DNA of 64,000 nucleotides from Amaurobius ferox (lineage: Eukaryota > Arthropoda > Arachnida > Araneae > Amaurobiidae). Made by a program: the position numbers and the translations under genes. Where the stretch lies: assembly GCA_951213105.1 (NCBI GenBank), contig OX578139.1:72108754-72172753 (forward strand). Reading direction: 5' to 3'. Under the pieces are notes generated by a model. The model was given only the letters and a program-made list of their open reading frames with translations. It did no database searches and was not told the origin of the DNA. Within the stretch, counting starts at the first letter, position 1. Every line of letters begins with the position of its first letter. Of this stretch, positions 25,307 to 37,518 are shown one piece after another.

Positions 25307-27073
25307 GCATTTTTAATAAGTGACATAATCCATATATTAAAATATATTAATTATTCAGGTTCATTAATGTAGCGTTAGCTTTGCAGTTTTGACGAAATTT
25401 TTGTAACTCTGGGGCGACATATTGCCAAGTTGGCGATACTTTGCAAAATTATTAGCTAAGTTCACATATTGCATCCCCAAGTGTTACAGATAAACGGAGT
25501 GACGGGTAATTCTTATATCCTATAATGTATGCCCGTCATATGAGGGAAATCTGGATTTGCGAAACATTAATTCCCGTATAGCGTCATTTTTGTCACTTTG
25601 GCAACATTTAAATAGTCGCCAAGATGACTAAGTCTCGCTAAATTTCTCTTCAAATATTACGGATTGGCGGAGAAATTGGTCATCCTACTCATCCGACATA
25701 CTAAATAATTGGTCATCCTAAATAAACATTTATCAATATTGATAGCATTTTTAATAAGTGATATAATCCATATATTAAAATATATTAATTATTCAGGTTC
25801 ATTAATGTAGCGTTAGCTTTGCAGTTTTGACGAAATTTTTGTAAATCTGGGGCGACATATTGCCAAGTTGGCGATACTTTGCAAAATTATTAGCTAAGTT
25901 CACCTATTGCATCCCCAAGTGTTCCAGATAAACGGAGTGACGGGTAATTCTTATATCCTATAATGTATGCCCGTCATATGAGGGAAATCTGGATTTGCGA
26001 AACATTAATTCCCGTATAGCGTCATTTTTGTCACTTTGGCAACATTTAAATAGTCGCCAAGATGACTAAGTCTCGCTAAATTCCTCTTCAAATATTACGG
26101 ATTGGCGGAGAAATTGGTCATCCTACTCATCCGACATCCTAAATAATTGGTCATCCTAAATAAATATTTATCAATATTGATAGCATTTTTAATAAGTGAT
26201 ATAATCCATATATTAAAATATATTAATTATTCAGGTTCATTAATGTAGCGTTATCTTTGCAGTTTTGACGAAATTTTTGTAAATCTGGGGCGACATATTG
26301 CCAAGTTGGCGATACTTTGCAAAATTATTAGCTAAGTTCACCTATTGCATCCCCAAGTGTTGCAGATAAACGGAGTGACGGGTAATTCTTATATCCTATA
26401 ATGTATGCCCGTCATATGAGGGAAATCTGGATTTGCGAAACATTAATTCCCGTATAGCGTCATTTTTGTCACTTTGGCAACATTTAAATACTCGCCAAGA
26501 TGACTAAGTCTCGCTAAATTTATCTTCAAATATTACGGATTGGCGGGGAAATTGGTCATCCTACTCATCCGACATCCTAAATAATTGGTCATCCTAAATA
26601 AACATTTATCAATATTGATAGCATTTTTAATAAGTGATATAATCCATATATTAAAATATATGAATTATTCAGGTTCATTAATGTAGCGTTATCTTTGCAG
26701 TTTTGACGAAATTTTTGTAAATCTGGGGCGACATATTGCCAAGTTGGCGATACTTTGCAAAATTATTAGCTAAGTTCACCTATTGCATCCCCAAGTGTTA
26801 CAGATAAACGGAGTGACGGGTAATTCTTATATCCTATAATGTATGCCCGTCATATGAGGGAAATCTGGATTTGCGAAACATTTATTCCCGTATAGCGTCA
26901 TTTTTGTCACTTTGGCAACATTTAAATAGTCGCCAAGATGACTAAGTCTCGCTAAATTTCTCTTCAAATATTACGGATTGGCGAAGAAATTGGTCATCCT
27001 ACTCATCCGACATCCTAAATAATTGGTCATCCTAAATAAACATTTATCAATATTGATAGCATTTTTAATAAGT

Positions 27074-27361
27074 TGTTGTTGATTGAAACCCAGACCGTCC
27101 GACCTACCAGAAAGGTGTAAGGTAACTGTTTGGACGGTCGGGAAGTGCCACCCAATTTAGACCGGAACCCAGTGGGGGAGGCATCCACAGGGACCGTACC
27201 CTCCTTCCCCTACCACCAACCTCTCGGAAGGACTTTCGGACCCACATGTTTAACGTGATCGTACTCCGCATGAACACGGCGGCTGTTTTGGCAGTGGCTG
27301 GAATCGAACTCGGGCCTACCGAGTGCAACTCCAGCGCGCTAACCAATGGGCTACCGCGCTC
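27074..27361 (-). mobile_element. SINE-1 copy inside satellite, period 4
   Basis: Last SINE of the array. The second monomer after this copy shares the rare gttccagataaac variant with the second monomer after period 3, which shows that whole periods were copied. Confidence 0.93.
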
Positions 27362-29494
27362 GCATTTTTAATAAGTGACATAATCCATATATTAAAATAT
27401 ATTAATTATTCAGGTTCATTAATGTAGCGTTAGCTTTGCAGTTTTGACGAAATTTTTGTAACTCTGGGGCGACATATTGCCAAGTTGGCGATACTTTGCA
27501 AAATTATTAGCTAAGTTCACATATTGCATCCCCAAGTGTTACAGATAAACGGAGTGACGGGTAATTCTTATATCCTATAATGTATGCCCGTCATATGAGG
27601 GAAATCTGGATTTGCGAAACATTAATTCCCGTATAGCGTCATTTTTGTCACTTTGGCAACATTTAAATAGTCGCCAAGATGACTAAGTCTCGCTAAATTT
27701 CTCTTCAAATATTACGGATTGGCGGAGAAATTGGTCATCCTACTCATCCGACATCCTAAATAATTGGTCATCCTAAATAAACATTTATCAATATTGATAG
27801 CATTTTTAATAAGTGATATAATCCATATATTAAAATATATTAATTATTCAGGTTCATTAATGTAGCGTTAGCTTTGCAGTTTTGACGAAATTTTTGTAAA
27901 TCTGGGGCGACATATTGCCAAGTTGGCGATACTTTGCAAAATTATTAGCTAAGTTCACCTATTGCATCCCCAAGTGTTCCAGATAAACGGAGTGACGGGT
28001 AATTCTTATATCCTATAATGTATGCCCGTCATATGAGGGAAATCTGGATTTGCGAAACATTAATTCCCGTATAGCGTCATTTTTGTCACTTTGGCAACAT
28101 TTAAATAGTCGCCAAGATGACTAAGTCTCGCTAAATTCCTCTTCAAATATTACGGATTGGCGGAGAAATTGGTCATCCTACTCATCCGACATCCTAAATA
28201 ATTGGTCATCCTAAATAAATATTTATCAATATTGATAGCATTTTTAATAAGTGATATAATCCATATATTAAAATATATTAATTATTCAGGTTCATTAATG
28301 TAGCGTTATCTTTGCAGTTTTGACGAAATTTTTGTAAATCTGGGGCGACATATTGCCAAGTTGGCGATACTTTGCAAAATTATTAGCTAAGTTCACCTAT
28401 TGCATCCCCAAGTGTTGCAGATAAACGGAGTGACGGGTAATTCTTATATCCTATAATGTATGCCCGTCATATGAGGGAAATCTGGATTTGCGAAACATTA
28501 ATTCCCGTATAGCGTCATTTTTGTCACTTTGGCAACATTTAAATAGTCGCCAAGATGACTAAGTCTCGCTAAATTTATCTTCAAATATTACGGATTGGCG
28601 GAGAAATTGGTCATCCTACTCATCCGACATCCTAAATAATTGGTCATCCTAAATAAACATTTATCAATATTGATAGCATTTTTAATAAGTGATATAATCC
28701 ATATATTAAAATATATGAATTATTCAGGTTCATTAATGTAGCGTTAGCTTTGCAGTTTTGACGAAATTTTTGTAAATCTGGGGCGACATATTGCCAAGTT
28801 GGCGATACTTTGCAAAATTATTAGCTAAGTTCACATATTGCATCCCCAAGTGTTACAGATAAACGGAGTGACGGGTAATTCTTATATCCTATAATGTATG
28901 CCCGTCATATGAGGGAAATCTGGATTTGCGAAACATTAATTCCCGTATAGCGTCATTTTTGTCACTTTGGCAACATTTAAATAGTCGCCAAGATGACTAA
29001 GTCTCGCTAAATTTCTCTTCAAACATTACGGATTGGCGGAGAAATTGGTCATCCTACTCATCCGACATCCTAAATAATTGGTCATCCTAAATAAACATTT
29101 ATCAATATTGATAGCATTTTTAATAAGTGATATAATCCATATATTAAAATATATTAATTATTCAGGTTCATTAATGTAGCGTTAGCTTTGCAGTTTTGAC
29201 GAAATTTTTGTAACTCTGGGGCGACATATTGCCAAGTTGGCGATACTTTGCAAAATTATTAGCTAAGTTCACATATTGCATCCCCAAGTGTTACAGATAA
29301 ACGGAGTGACGGGTAATTCTTATATCCTATAATGTATGCCCGTCATATGAGGGAAATCTGGATTTGCGAAACATTAATTCCCGTATAGCGTCATTTTTGT
29401 CACTTTGGCAACATTTAAATAGTCGCCAAGATGACTAAGTCTCGCTAAATTTCTCTTCAAATATTACGGATTGGCGGAGAAATTTGTCATCCTA

Positions 29495-29797
29495 CTCTTG
29501 AGTCTTTTCCAAGTATTTCCAAGATATTTCCAATATTTAAATATATGGACTATATTGCTCATTGAAGATGCTATCAATATTGAATTGTTAATTTAGAGTT
29601 GGGTAAAATATAAGTTAGCTGGGTACAACATAGTTTTAGATGTTGTCACCCGGATGCCCAATTTACCGCGCCAAATGTACAATTTAATGTTACAAACACT
29701 GTGCCGTGGATCTTTTCATCAGTTTTTCACCTTTAAAAAGTAAATTCATTGCATTATATAAGGAAAGTCATATGTTGCCCACATCATATTTTTTTAA
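29495..29797 (+). mobile_element. A-element variant, 3'-end fragment (plus) at satellite edge
   Basis: Starts abruptly after ggcggagaaatttgtc, then tatatggactatattgctca, tcaatattgaattg, gatgttgtcacccggatg and the family end ataaggaaagtcatatgttg. Its first half is the reverse complement of part of the satellite monomer, so the array and this fragment are inverted relative to each other. The same internal sequence appears at 18550-18772. Confidence 0.7.
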
Positions 29798-29837
29798 TTT
29801 TGAAGTGGGTCACGTGATATCTTCATATAATATGTGT

Positions 29838-30219
29838 TGTTGTTGAGACCCAGACCGTCCGACCTACCACAAAGGTGTAAGGTAACTGTATGGACTTCCG
29901 GGAAGTGCCACCCAATTTAGACCGGAACCCAGTGGGGGAGGCATCCACAGGGACCGTACCCTCCTTCCCCTACCACCAACCTCTCGGAAGGACTTACGGA
30001 CCCACATGTTTAACGTGATCGTACTCCGCATGAACACGGCGGCATTTGTGGCAGCGTGCAAATCTAGCGCGCAAACCACGGGGATACCGCACCCGAGATG
30101 GCCAACAGCACGCGGCGTTCCGAGGTGGTCACCCACCAAGTACTAACCGCGCCCGATGCTGCTTCACTTCGGTGATCTAACGAGAACCGGTGTTTTCAGC
30201 ACGGTACGGCCGTTGGCCC
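29838..30219 (-). mobile_element. 5S-rRNA/tRNA chimeric SINE, copy 1
   Basis: On the minus strand: a 5S-like head (30218-30101), a shortened tRNA-like segment (gggtgcggtatccccgtggt), the SINE-1 body and the gttgttgttgag tail. The stretch that holds the B box in SINE-1 (between tgcac and gccac) is missing, so only the A-box region of the tRNA part remains. Target duplication catataatatgtgt at 29824-29837 and 30220-30233. Confidence 0.88.
30101..30218 (-). rRNA. 5S rRNA-like head of chimeric SINE copy 1
   Basis: Reads ggccaacggccgtaccgtgc at its start, caccggttctcgttagatca, then ggttagtacttggtgggtga and gcgtgctgttggcc. These match the general 5S rRNA layout, including complementary ends and the internal Pol III promoter region. 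Not an independent 5S gene, because it is transposed together with the SINE body. Confidence 0.7.
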
Positions 30220-32988
30220 CATATAATATGTGTGTAATTACTATTTCAACTTTATTTAAAAAAACTTCGGAATATATCTTGCTGAATTTTTTTTCATATT
30301 TTTATGGGATAATTTGAATGTTTTCTAAAATTGTCGAAGCAATTTGTGAATTTTATATTCACTTAAAAAATGTTTGAAAAATTAGGTCCCATAGGGTTCA
30401 ATGCATTTCATTTTTTCAACATGGGTTCAATGCAAAACTAATGCCGTGGCATTATTCATTTATATTCCCATAGGTCCCACAGACCGTTTGAACAATATAC
30501 TTAAGTTTCATTTTGGTAAAGTCAATTTTACAGCAGTTATCGTGCGAACGGACAGCCAGACAGACTGTCAGGCAGAATGAACAAAGTCTTAAGCACTTTT
30601 CAACTAAGTTTTAAAGTGTTAAAAATTTACAAACTTCAAATACTTCTGCACCAAAAATAACGCATCTCTTCACATATAGTACGGCATTGAATAGATAACA
30701 GGCTCACATTTGTAAGCAAAGTTTATATACATAAGTTAATATCATCACATTCTTATCCAATCAGTTCCCGTAACAGACTTGGATGATTCTCAAGAATCTC
30801 AATCAATTAGGGAGAATATAGGTCAACAAAAACTCTGCCTTTCAGCTCCATCTAGTAAGGGGCTAGGAAATCACAGTTAAAAAATTTTAGCATGAGTATA
30901 GTTCAGAGAAACCCAATGGGTTCGCTAATGGCGATGGGGGGTTTTGGGGTAACCCTCTGAAATTCTGTGTATTTCAGAGAAATTATATTTGGATAAATGG
31001 GAAACAAAATATTTGGTAACTAACCCCTCCTCCCTCGCATTTCTTTTTACAGAAAACATTATTGGACATAGCAGGATTTTATTAGCGATTTCGAGCTTAA
31101 GTATTAGGTTAACTTCAATTCCCGAAATATCTTTTGATCCTTTGTGACGCCTGCGCAGGAGTAAAATTAAACAAAATATTCTGGGTTCACTACTGCCCAT
31201 CTTCTGTTTGCAAGTAATGTTGAGATAGGTAATATATTCAATTTAAATCGACACGTCTAAAATATACAATTTTACAGGGTTTTATTTCCCGGCACTCTAA
31301 AATAATTATTAGGTTGAATTGCGAATATTTCTTTAATCTCATTAAATTTCCATCTCCTTCAGTGTTGCCAGATAAACACATCTGCCAACACTTTATTATT
31401 CACAATCGGTAAACAAACAATGTTTATACCTGTTTATGTTTGTGTGTTGCACACATTTCTTTCACAGATACTTTTATTATCTATCTCTTTTCTCCAGAAG
31501 AAAATATCCCACTAGTCTTCTGCAATTTAATAAGAGCATTTATGACCACCTTTTGACAACTCATAATAAAATAATCCGTTGTACGCATCACAAGTAAGAA
31601 TTGATAAAGTTTCGAAATAAACTAAGCAATACTAGAAATGAGATGAATAACAGATATTAATCAAAATAAAAAAAAATTTCATGCGTAGTTTTCCCGATTT
31701 ATTGTGATTGTTTATATGAATATTTATACGAAATTTTTCGTTATAATTCTTTGCATGTATATGCAATACAGTAAATGTTACTACATTCTTAATCCTTTTA
31801 CGACTTTATTATACAAACGATGTATTATGTAACTAAACATTTCGTAGAAAGGATAATGTTTCAGCTTTCCTGCGGCATAAATTAACGATTATAAACGTAT
31901 CCGTGCATTTATCGCACATATTTTGGGAAATAAGTGCACCCATTCATGACTGAATAAATATTCCCAATAACAACCTCTTATTTAATTAATTCAACTCCAT
32001 GTACCATAATCACAAAGAAACACGGGTTGTAAGAGATATGTAGGATATGTATGTAGGATACAAATGTATCATATGTTTTTATGTTTAATAATTGAACATT
32101 TTGTGTAAATAAGTATACTACCATGAAGTATACGAATGTAAAAGATATAAATGTTTATTTAGTACAGAAATTTGATCAATTATCAAATTATTGGAAATAT
32201 ACTTATATGTATTTAGTATATGTGCTTACAACAGTATATGTCCTTATATTTAGTATAACAACTATACCAAAAATATTTCCAATGTTTCTCACAACATACG
32301 TTAGTCAAACGCCATTTAAAACCTTGCGCTTTCTAAAGGTATATTTAAGATCTAACATAACATAATCTCGATTGAACGGACGGGCTATACTATATATACA
32401 GTGCGACGCAAAAGTTTAGACCCAACAGTAATGTTTCTACAAAATGAGGTAGAATCAAACTCATACTTCAAACTTCACAAAACAATGCATTAGTGCCAAA
32501 AAGATCTCCGTTCTAAACTCTCTTGCAAAATAATGAAAGCAGATATTGAGAAAACATGTTTTGTGTTTTGATATTGCTCCAAAAACCTTGCAAAACTTTG
32601 TACTTTCTACGGAAAATCATGTTTCTGAGCTTATAAAATAGTGATTCATCATACACCATTCAAGATTTAAGATATTTATGTATTTAAAGAACTAGATCTT
32701 CAATTTGCACGTATCTCGATACATATTTTATATAGACTGATCCCGCTGCAATAATTAACATAAGTGAAACATCAGTGGCTTGGCTCGTCTTAAAATTCCT
32801 CAGCACCAATTAGTTTTCGGAACAGTAATTGAAAATAAACTGTTATGTTCTACAACCTTACAATAAAGCAAGACATTTATGAAATGTCGCTAAACTGCAA
32901 TTAACCTTCAAAAATACACTTAGCTCATAAAAGCATTAACGTTGATAAAAATTATCAACCATTTTAAAAGGCAATAATGAGCTGTATT

Positions 32989-33071
32989 CGTCAGGATATA
33001 GAAATAAAGCAATCATGCATGCGCAATCTTGTCGTTTACTGACGCGGTAGTTCTATTTCTTTATCCTGACG
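32989..33071. repeat. Inverted repeat with GC-richer loop
   Basis: cgtcaggatatagaaata at the left pairs with tatttctttatcctgacg at the right (17 of 18 positions), around a loop of about 47 nt containing catgcatgcgc. Could be a small MITE or a structured RNA. No second copy was seen. Confidence 0.75.
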
Positions 33072-33993
33072 ATTAATGTTATGCGTTACATTTGAAACTA
33101 ATACATTTTATCAAGTCTTTATACCACTAGTGAATTTATTATTTTTTGCAGACTGAGTTTTATTCTCTATTCCACGACCTTGACCAGAGGAGTCGCAAAG
33201 AAAAAAAAAAGACCGAGCTTCTTAATTTCCGGCCGGTTTTATTCTTTATTGATGTGTTTATTCCTTACTGATGTGTTTATTCCTTACCATTTCGTGTAAG
33301 AATCCAATAAAAGTAGTTTGGCTCTTTCGACGATTTTAGGCACCCATAAATGGTCAAGCAACCCATAAAAGCAGCCCTGCCTGGCAGAAGTGAGGAAGAC
33401 AATATTTCTTGAACTCTGACATTGGGTGGCTAAAAGGGCAGCATGGATTATTTGGATATCCAAAATTCCAGAGAGGAGTTTTGGAAATTATCTGAGTTCA
33501 GTCTAGTGATATCAGTGGGTCCTAGGTATAGATATGGAATTTGGTAGATAAGGAACAGGATTGAGGGAGACGGAGCAATGCAACTGCCGAGAGCAGTTGT
33601 ACAGAGGTCGCTAATAGTCAGACAGAGTTAATATAACATTACCACTGCCGGAAAATGTACCAAACTTAGATAGTGAAATATTTTTAGGTGTAGTCGAATG
33701 TGTTAAATTAAAATAAATACTTATGTGTGGTTGAAAAATTCATCTAAGGACATGCATATATTTTCCTTATCTGTAACATGCCACCGATACGTTTACTTAC
33801 GCTCAAGAAATGCTTAATTTTAACAAAGGGAATGAAGCATACTATCTTCACTGAGGATTCTCCATTATGTGGAGAATCAAAACACCACACAGGGTATCGG
33901 TAGACGCTCGAGACAACAGGGTGGATCATTATAATTAGCCTAACGAAAGAAATTAAATAGTAAAAAGTAAATTACTTGTTCCTGCAGTGCAAA

Positions 33994-34177
33994 CATGATT
34001 ACATATTGCAGTGATAATCATGACTGCAAATTGAAGTGTAACCGTGATTGCATATTGCAATGTAAGCATGGTTACATATTGCAGTATGAGCAATGAATAC
34101 ATATTGCAGCATAACCATGATTACGTATTACAGTGTAATCATGACTACATATTGCAGTGTATGCATGATTACATATT
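33994..34177. repeat. Minisatellite, 24-bp unit, 7.7 copies
   Basis: Unit close to catgattacatattgcagtg plus taat. Because 24 is a multiple of three, a plus-strand frame stays open and gives an 8-residue periodic peptide (NHDYILQC type). No evidence that it is translated. Confidence 0.92.
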
Positions 34178-34562
34178 AATAGAAACGACCCCATGGATAA
34201 TATTTGTAGTTATTCACCTTTTCGTTTGGTCTCATGCAGTTTAAGTATAATATTTTGATAATTTGATGGGGGGTACTAATGATTAAATTATTTGATGGGG
34301 TATTGATGACATCCAGAAAGACAACCCTAATATTTACAAAATTGTGAGGCATAAAGTCTGTTCTTCCTGGTTCTGCTTTAACGGCTTTATAGTCCTACTG
34401 AACTCTAACAAGATTGATCTTAGTTTGCTTTTATCAAGACTTTCCCATTACAGAGTGATAAAGAACTGTGTCTCACATACTTTACCAGCTTTCTCTCGAT
34501 ATGCGAGTATACATGTACTGCCACTGTGCAGAATGTTCCACAGCAATTTCCCATTCCATTTT

Positions 34563-35855
34563 TGACACTTTACAATATAATTGAAAAGTGTGTATGACTT
34601 TGTTCATTCTGTCTGTCTGTCTGTCTGTCTGTCTGTTAGCACGATAACTGCCGTAAAAATGACTCCATCAAAATGAAATTTTAGTATGTTGTTCAGACAG
34701 TCTGTGGGACCTATGGGGATATAAATGAATAATATTACCCAATTAGTTTTGGCTTGAACCCGCGTTGAAAAAATGAAATACATTGAAGCCTACGGGACCT
34801 AATTTTCCAAACACATTTTAAGCAAATTCAAAATTCACAAATTCCTTCGAACGTTTTATGAAATATTCAAATTATCCCATAAAATATATAAAAAAAAATT
34901 AGCAAAATATATTAAGTATTTTTAAATAATAATTAAAATACTAATTACACTCTTTATATGGAGAGATCACGTGACTATTATGTGAAGAGATCACGTGACC
35001 CACTTCAAAATAAAATAACGCATCCGTCTTGTAACAAAATCGTGTTTTTTATTTTTATTCATATTTAGTATTGTATCCGTCCTAAAACCGCTTTATTTTT
35101 GTTTAAATTCTGTGCATTAATGTTCTGAAACAAAGCAATTACAATATATTTGAGCTTAAATGATCATCCAATTCTGATTATTTCTTCAACGAAGCCTACT
35201 TTTGACTTATGGAAAAGGTAAACACCAAAATACTTAGAATTAGTTCTATAAGAATTACTGCATTTCTTTAACGCAAAATTATTTAGCCCATGCAGTCTGC
35301 AATATAGCTGATATGAATGAAACAATCTTTGATTTTACAGAGAAGCAAACGATTTCTTGTAAGTTTTGAGCATAAAGTTAAATTACTTGTATCTCCACGG
35401 TTTTAAGTTTTAAATAAATTTAATTATTATAGTATTGTGATGAAAGAAATGAATGTAAATATGTACTGAATGAAATGTTGCTTTTATTTAAAGAGCCAGC
35501 CGCATTATAATTCGATGACTTCCTTTGAAAAAGTTAATTTGTTTTCAATGAAGTTTCCAAATATAATAAATTATTGCAGTATTGTGATAATTTTAAAAAT
35601 ATTACCGAGGAATGTATCGCATATTAGAGATATTTAAACCAGGCAATTTATATTTCAATGCCGTCATTTGAATGAAGTTCATTTTTTTCGGTGAAGTTTT
35701 AAGTTTTCAAATATAGTACATTAATGTATTATTGTGATAATTTTAAAATATTACCGGGGAATTTATCGCATTTTAGAGATGTTTAAATAAAATTGCATTG
35801 AAATCGGAAAGTGTTTCATAATCAATGGTTTGTGCATGATTGATCTTTCTTGTTG
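34563..35855 (+). mobile_element. B-element copy 3
   Basis: Starts with tgacactttacaatataatt and a long TCTG tract (about 34609-34636), then cgataactgccgtaaaaatg, a paired gatcacgtgac motif (about 34965-35000), and ends in gcatgattgatctttcttg. A segment near the end (tttatatttcaatgccgtca) partly repeats an earlier one (cattataattcgatgac), so internal duplication is likely. Confidence 0.75.
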
Positions 35856-36939
35856 TTTACTTGATTTGATAGTAACGTAATTTTTGTCTTGTATTATCCT
35901 TTCTCTTTAAGAACTATGTAATTAGAACTATCAAAAGATATCAAATTAATAAAACTACACAGTTACCATTAATTTTTCATTGTAAAAATAACTTTAATAA
36001 GTTTCTTATTCTCATTTGATTATATTGGAAAAATATTCAATGTGAGCAATTACAGTTGGAAAAATTAGTAATTTTAGGGGCGCCCAGTCCAACAATAATT
36101 GAGGGCTCTTTGTTTCTATATAATGAAAGGCAATGTCTGTCTTTCTGTCTGTGTGTCTTATACACTATACGTTCAGCAACCGCGCGTCGGAGAGCTACGA
36201 AATTTGGCAATCGGAGATCCGGGGGGTTGGAAAAGGACACGCGAAAACCGATTTTTAAAATTTTAGTTATTTTTTCTCTTATTTAATGTTTTATGCGATT
36301 ACAACCGTTTTTTGCCCTTTTTCCCCCTTTTACTTCACGATCCGGACGTCGTAGAAAAAACAAATCACACGACCGGAAAGAGCTGACAATTGTAAGTAAA
36401 AATATGTCAAATTCAAATCTCAATTTCGAATTCTAATATTTTTTAAAGATTTTAAAACAAAAGTCCCATTCGGTTAAAAAAAACCAACTTTCGTTTTTAA
36501 ATCCTCCCATCGTAAAAACTACTCATAATTTCGACTAATAATTTACATTTTTAGAAAGCTCAAACATCTGGCAAACATCTGGCATTACAAGTCCAATCTG
36601 GTCAAAAAATAATAAAAATTGCCCGCAGGATCGCAAATCGCAATCTTAAAGACGTCATGATTTCATATTTCTCGGCGAAGATCCGATTCTTCCCCGACAG
36701 CCCCGCCCAGAAATGGGGGGGACGTCACGCCCTTGCATCAGGTTGGAGTGATATTTTCCGCAGAAGTTTCTTCCACGTTTCCACGGAGACCGCGCTTCCG
36801 GTTTCAAATGAATAAAGAGCTTAGCATATGTGTTGTATACATCGGGTGAAATCATTATATTTATATTTTAAATGATAGAGCGATATGGATATTTAAATGG
36901 ATATTTTAAATGGATATTTTGTTAACTCCACGGGGTTGA
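35856..36939. other. Unassigned, with a TCTG/aaatttgg module and a GC-rich patch
   Basis: At 36115-36215 a TCTG-rich stretch (caatgtctgtctttctgtct) is followed by gagagctacgaaatttggca. This is the same arrangement found near the start of A- and B-elements although the flanks differ, so it may be a single copy of another interspersed family. 36690-36800 is GC-rich (ccccgcccagaaatgg) and unrecognised. Confidence 0.4.
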
Positions 36940-37228
36940 GGGATCGGTAGCCCAGTGGTTAGCGCACGGGAATTACACTCGGTAGGCCCGCCGGCCGTCC
37001 AAATAGTTGCTCTTAGTCCTCTGGACGAGTCGGACGGTCGGGGTCTTCAACTCGGTAGGCCCGGGTTCAATTCCCTCCGCTGCTAAAACTGCCGCCATGT
37101 TTAAGCGGAGTACGATCACGTTAAACATGTGGGTCCGTAAGTCCATCCGAGAGGTTGGTGATAGGGGAAGGAGGGTACGGTCCCTGTGGATGCTTCCTCC
37201 ACTGGGTTCCTATCTAAATTGGGTGAAT
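36940..37228 (+). mobile_element. SINE-1 copy interrupted by a mini-element
   Basis: A box tagcccagtgg near 36949, B box gggttcaattccc near 37061, body with tacgatcacgttaaacatgt, truncated after ctaaattgggtg so the tail hairpin is missing. Between the A and B boxes lies a 59-bp insertion (36991-37049) flanked by actcggtaggcccg on both sides. Confidence 0.88.
36991..37049 (+). mobile_element. Mini-element (about 60 bp hairpin retroposon), copy 1
   Basis: Sequence starts ccggccgtccaaatagttgc and ends gtcggacggtcggggtcttc. It is flanked by a perfect 14-bp duplication (actcggtaggcccg, 36977-36990 and 37050-37063), and removing one copy restores a normal SINE-1 head. Outer stem ccgtcc/ggacgg with an inner gtcc/ggac hairpin. 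Nearly the same sequence occurs on the minus strand at 53832-53897. Confidence 0.82.
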
Positions 37229-37255
37229 AAAAAGAAAGTTATGGAGATTGTCGCG

Positions 37256-37518
37256 GAGGGCGCGGTAGCCCAGTGGTTTGCGTGCGGGATTTGCAGTCGG
37301 TAGGCCCGGGTTCGATTCCCGCCACTGTCAAAACTGCCGCCGTGTTCACGCGGAGTACGATCACGTTAACATGTGGGACCGTAAATCCTTCCGAAAGGTT
37401 TGTGGTAGGGGATGGAGGGTACGGTCCCTGTGGATTCTTCTCCCACTGGGTTCCGGTCTAAATTGGGTGGTACTTCCTGGCCGTCCAAACAGTTACCTTA
37501 CATCTTTCTTGTAGGTCG
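37256..37518 (+). mobile_element. SINE-1 copy fused to LINE relic
   Basis: Complete head and body with intact A and B boxes. The tail stops after cttgtaggtcg, inside the 3' hairpin, where LINE coding sequence begins without a gap. No (caa)n end and no target duplication were found at the junction. Confidence 0.9.
37266..37319 (+). promoter_or_regulatory. Pol III internal promoter (A and B boxes) of SINE-1
   Basis: A box tagcccagtgg (37266-37276) and B box ggttcgattcc (37309-37319), 32 bp apart, matching the TRGYnnAnnGG and GGTTCGAnTCC consensus. The best-preserved promoter of the family in this window. Confidence 0.8.

Larger units (their letters stand above)
20024..29494. repeat. 438-bp satellite array with SINE-bearing higher-order repeat
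   Basis: Nineteen monomers (last one partial) of 438 bp start with taataagtgatataatccat at 20024, 20462, 21203, 21641, 22079, 22517, 23258 and so on. After every fourth monomer, four times, a 288-bp SINE plus its 15-bp target duplication is inserted at the same base, giving a period of 2055-2056 bp. Monomer-specific variants repeat in phase with this period: gttgcagataaac with ggcggggaaatt in one, tatgaattattcagg with gaaacatttattcccg in the next. The last five monomers lack a SINE. Each monomer holds two diverged halves, both resembling the cgccaag/ggcgac block of A-elements. Near-identity between periods indicates recent amplification. Confidence 0.95.
29798..30632 (-). mobile_element. B-element fragment (minus), split by a 5S/SINE insertion
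   Basis: gaagtgggtcacgtgatatc at 29802 and the block from 30234 to 30632 (ending gacagccagacagactg, aaagtgttaaaaa) are consecutive parts of an inverted B-element. The interruption is the chimeric SINE, flanked by the duplicated catataatatgtgt. Confidence 0.75.
30633..34562. other. Mostly unassigned AT-rich sequence
   Basis: Contains two small features listed separately (32989-33071 and 33994-34177) and a minus-strand 91-codon frame at 30925-31200 with no recognised domain. The stretch 33160-33720 is less AT-rich and ends near aataaa (about 33710), which could be the 3' part of an unidentified transposon or transcript. Confidence 0.35.

Noticed and set aside
20024..29494. Regular repeats that might suggest a CRISPR array
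   Set aside because: Units are 438 bp with no unique spacers, in a eukaryotic context with SINEs; this is a satellite.
30925..31200. 91-codon minus-strand ORF as a gene
   Set aside because: Composition is unremarkable, with no recognised motif and no supporting signals; left as unassigned.
34044..34244. ORF with an 8-residue repeat (NHDYILQC type)
   Set aside because: It is the translation of a 24-bp minisatellite and has no other support.
37266..37319. A tRNA gene with good A and B boxes
   Set aside because: The sequence does not close as a cloverleaf by eye and continues into a SINE body repeated elsewhere.
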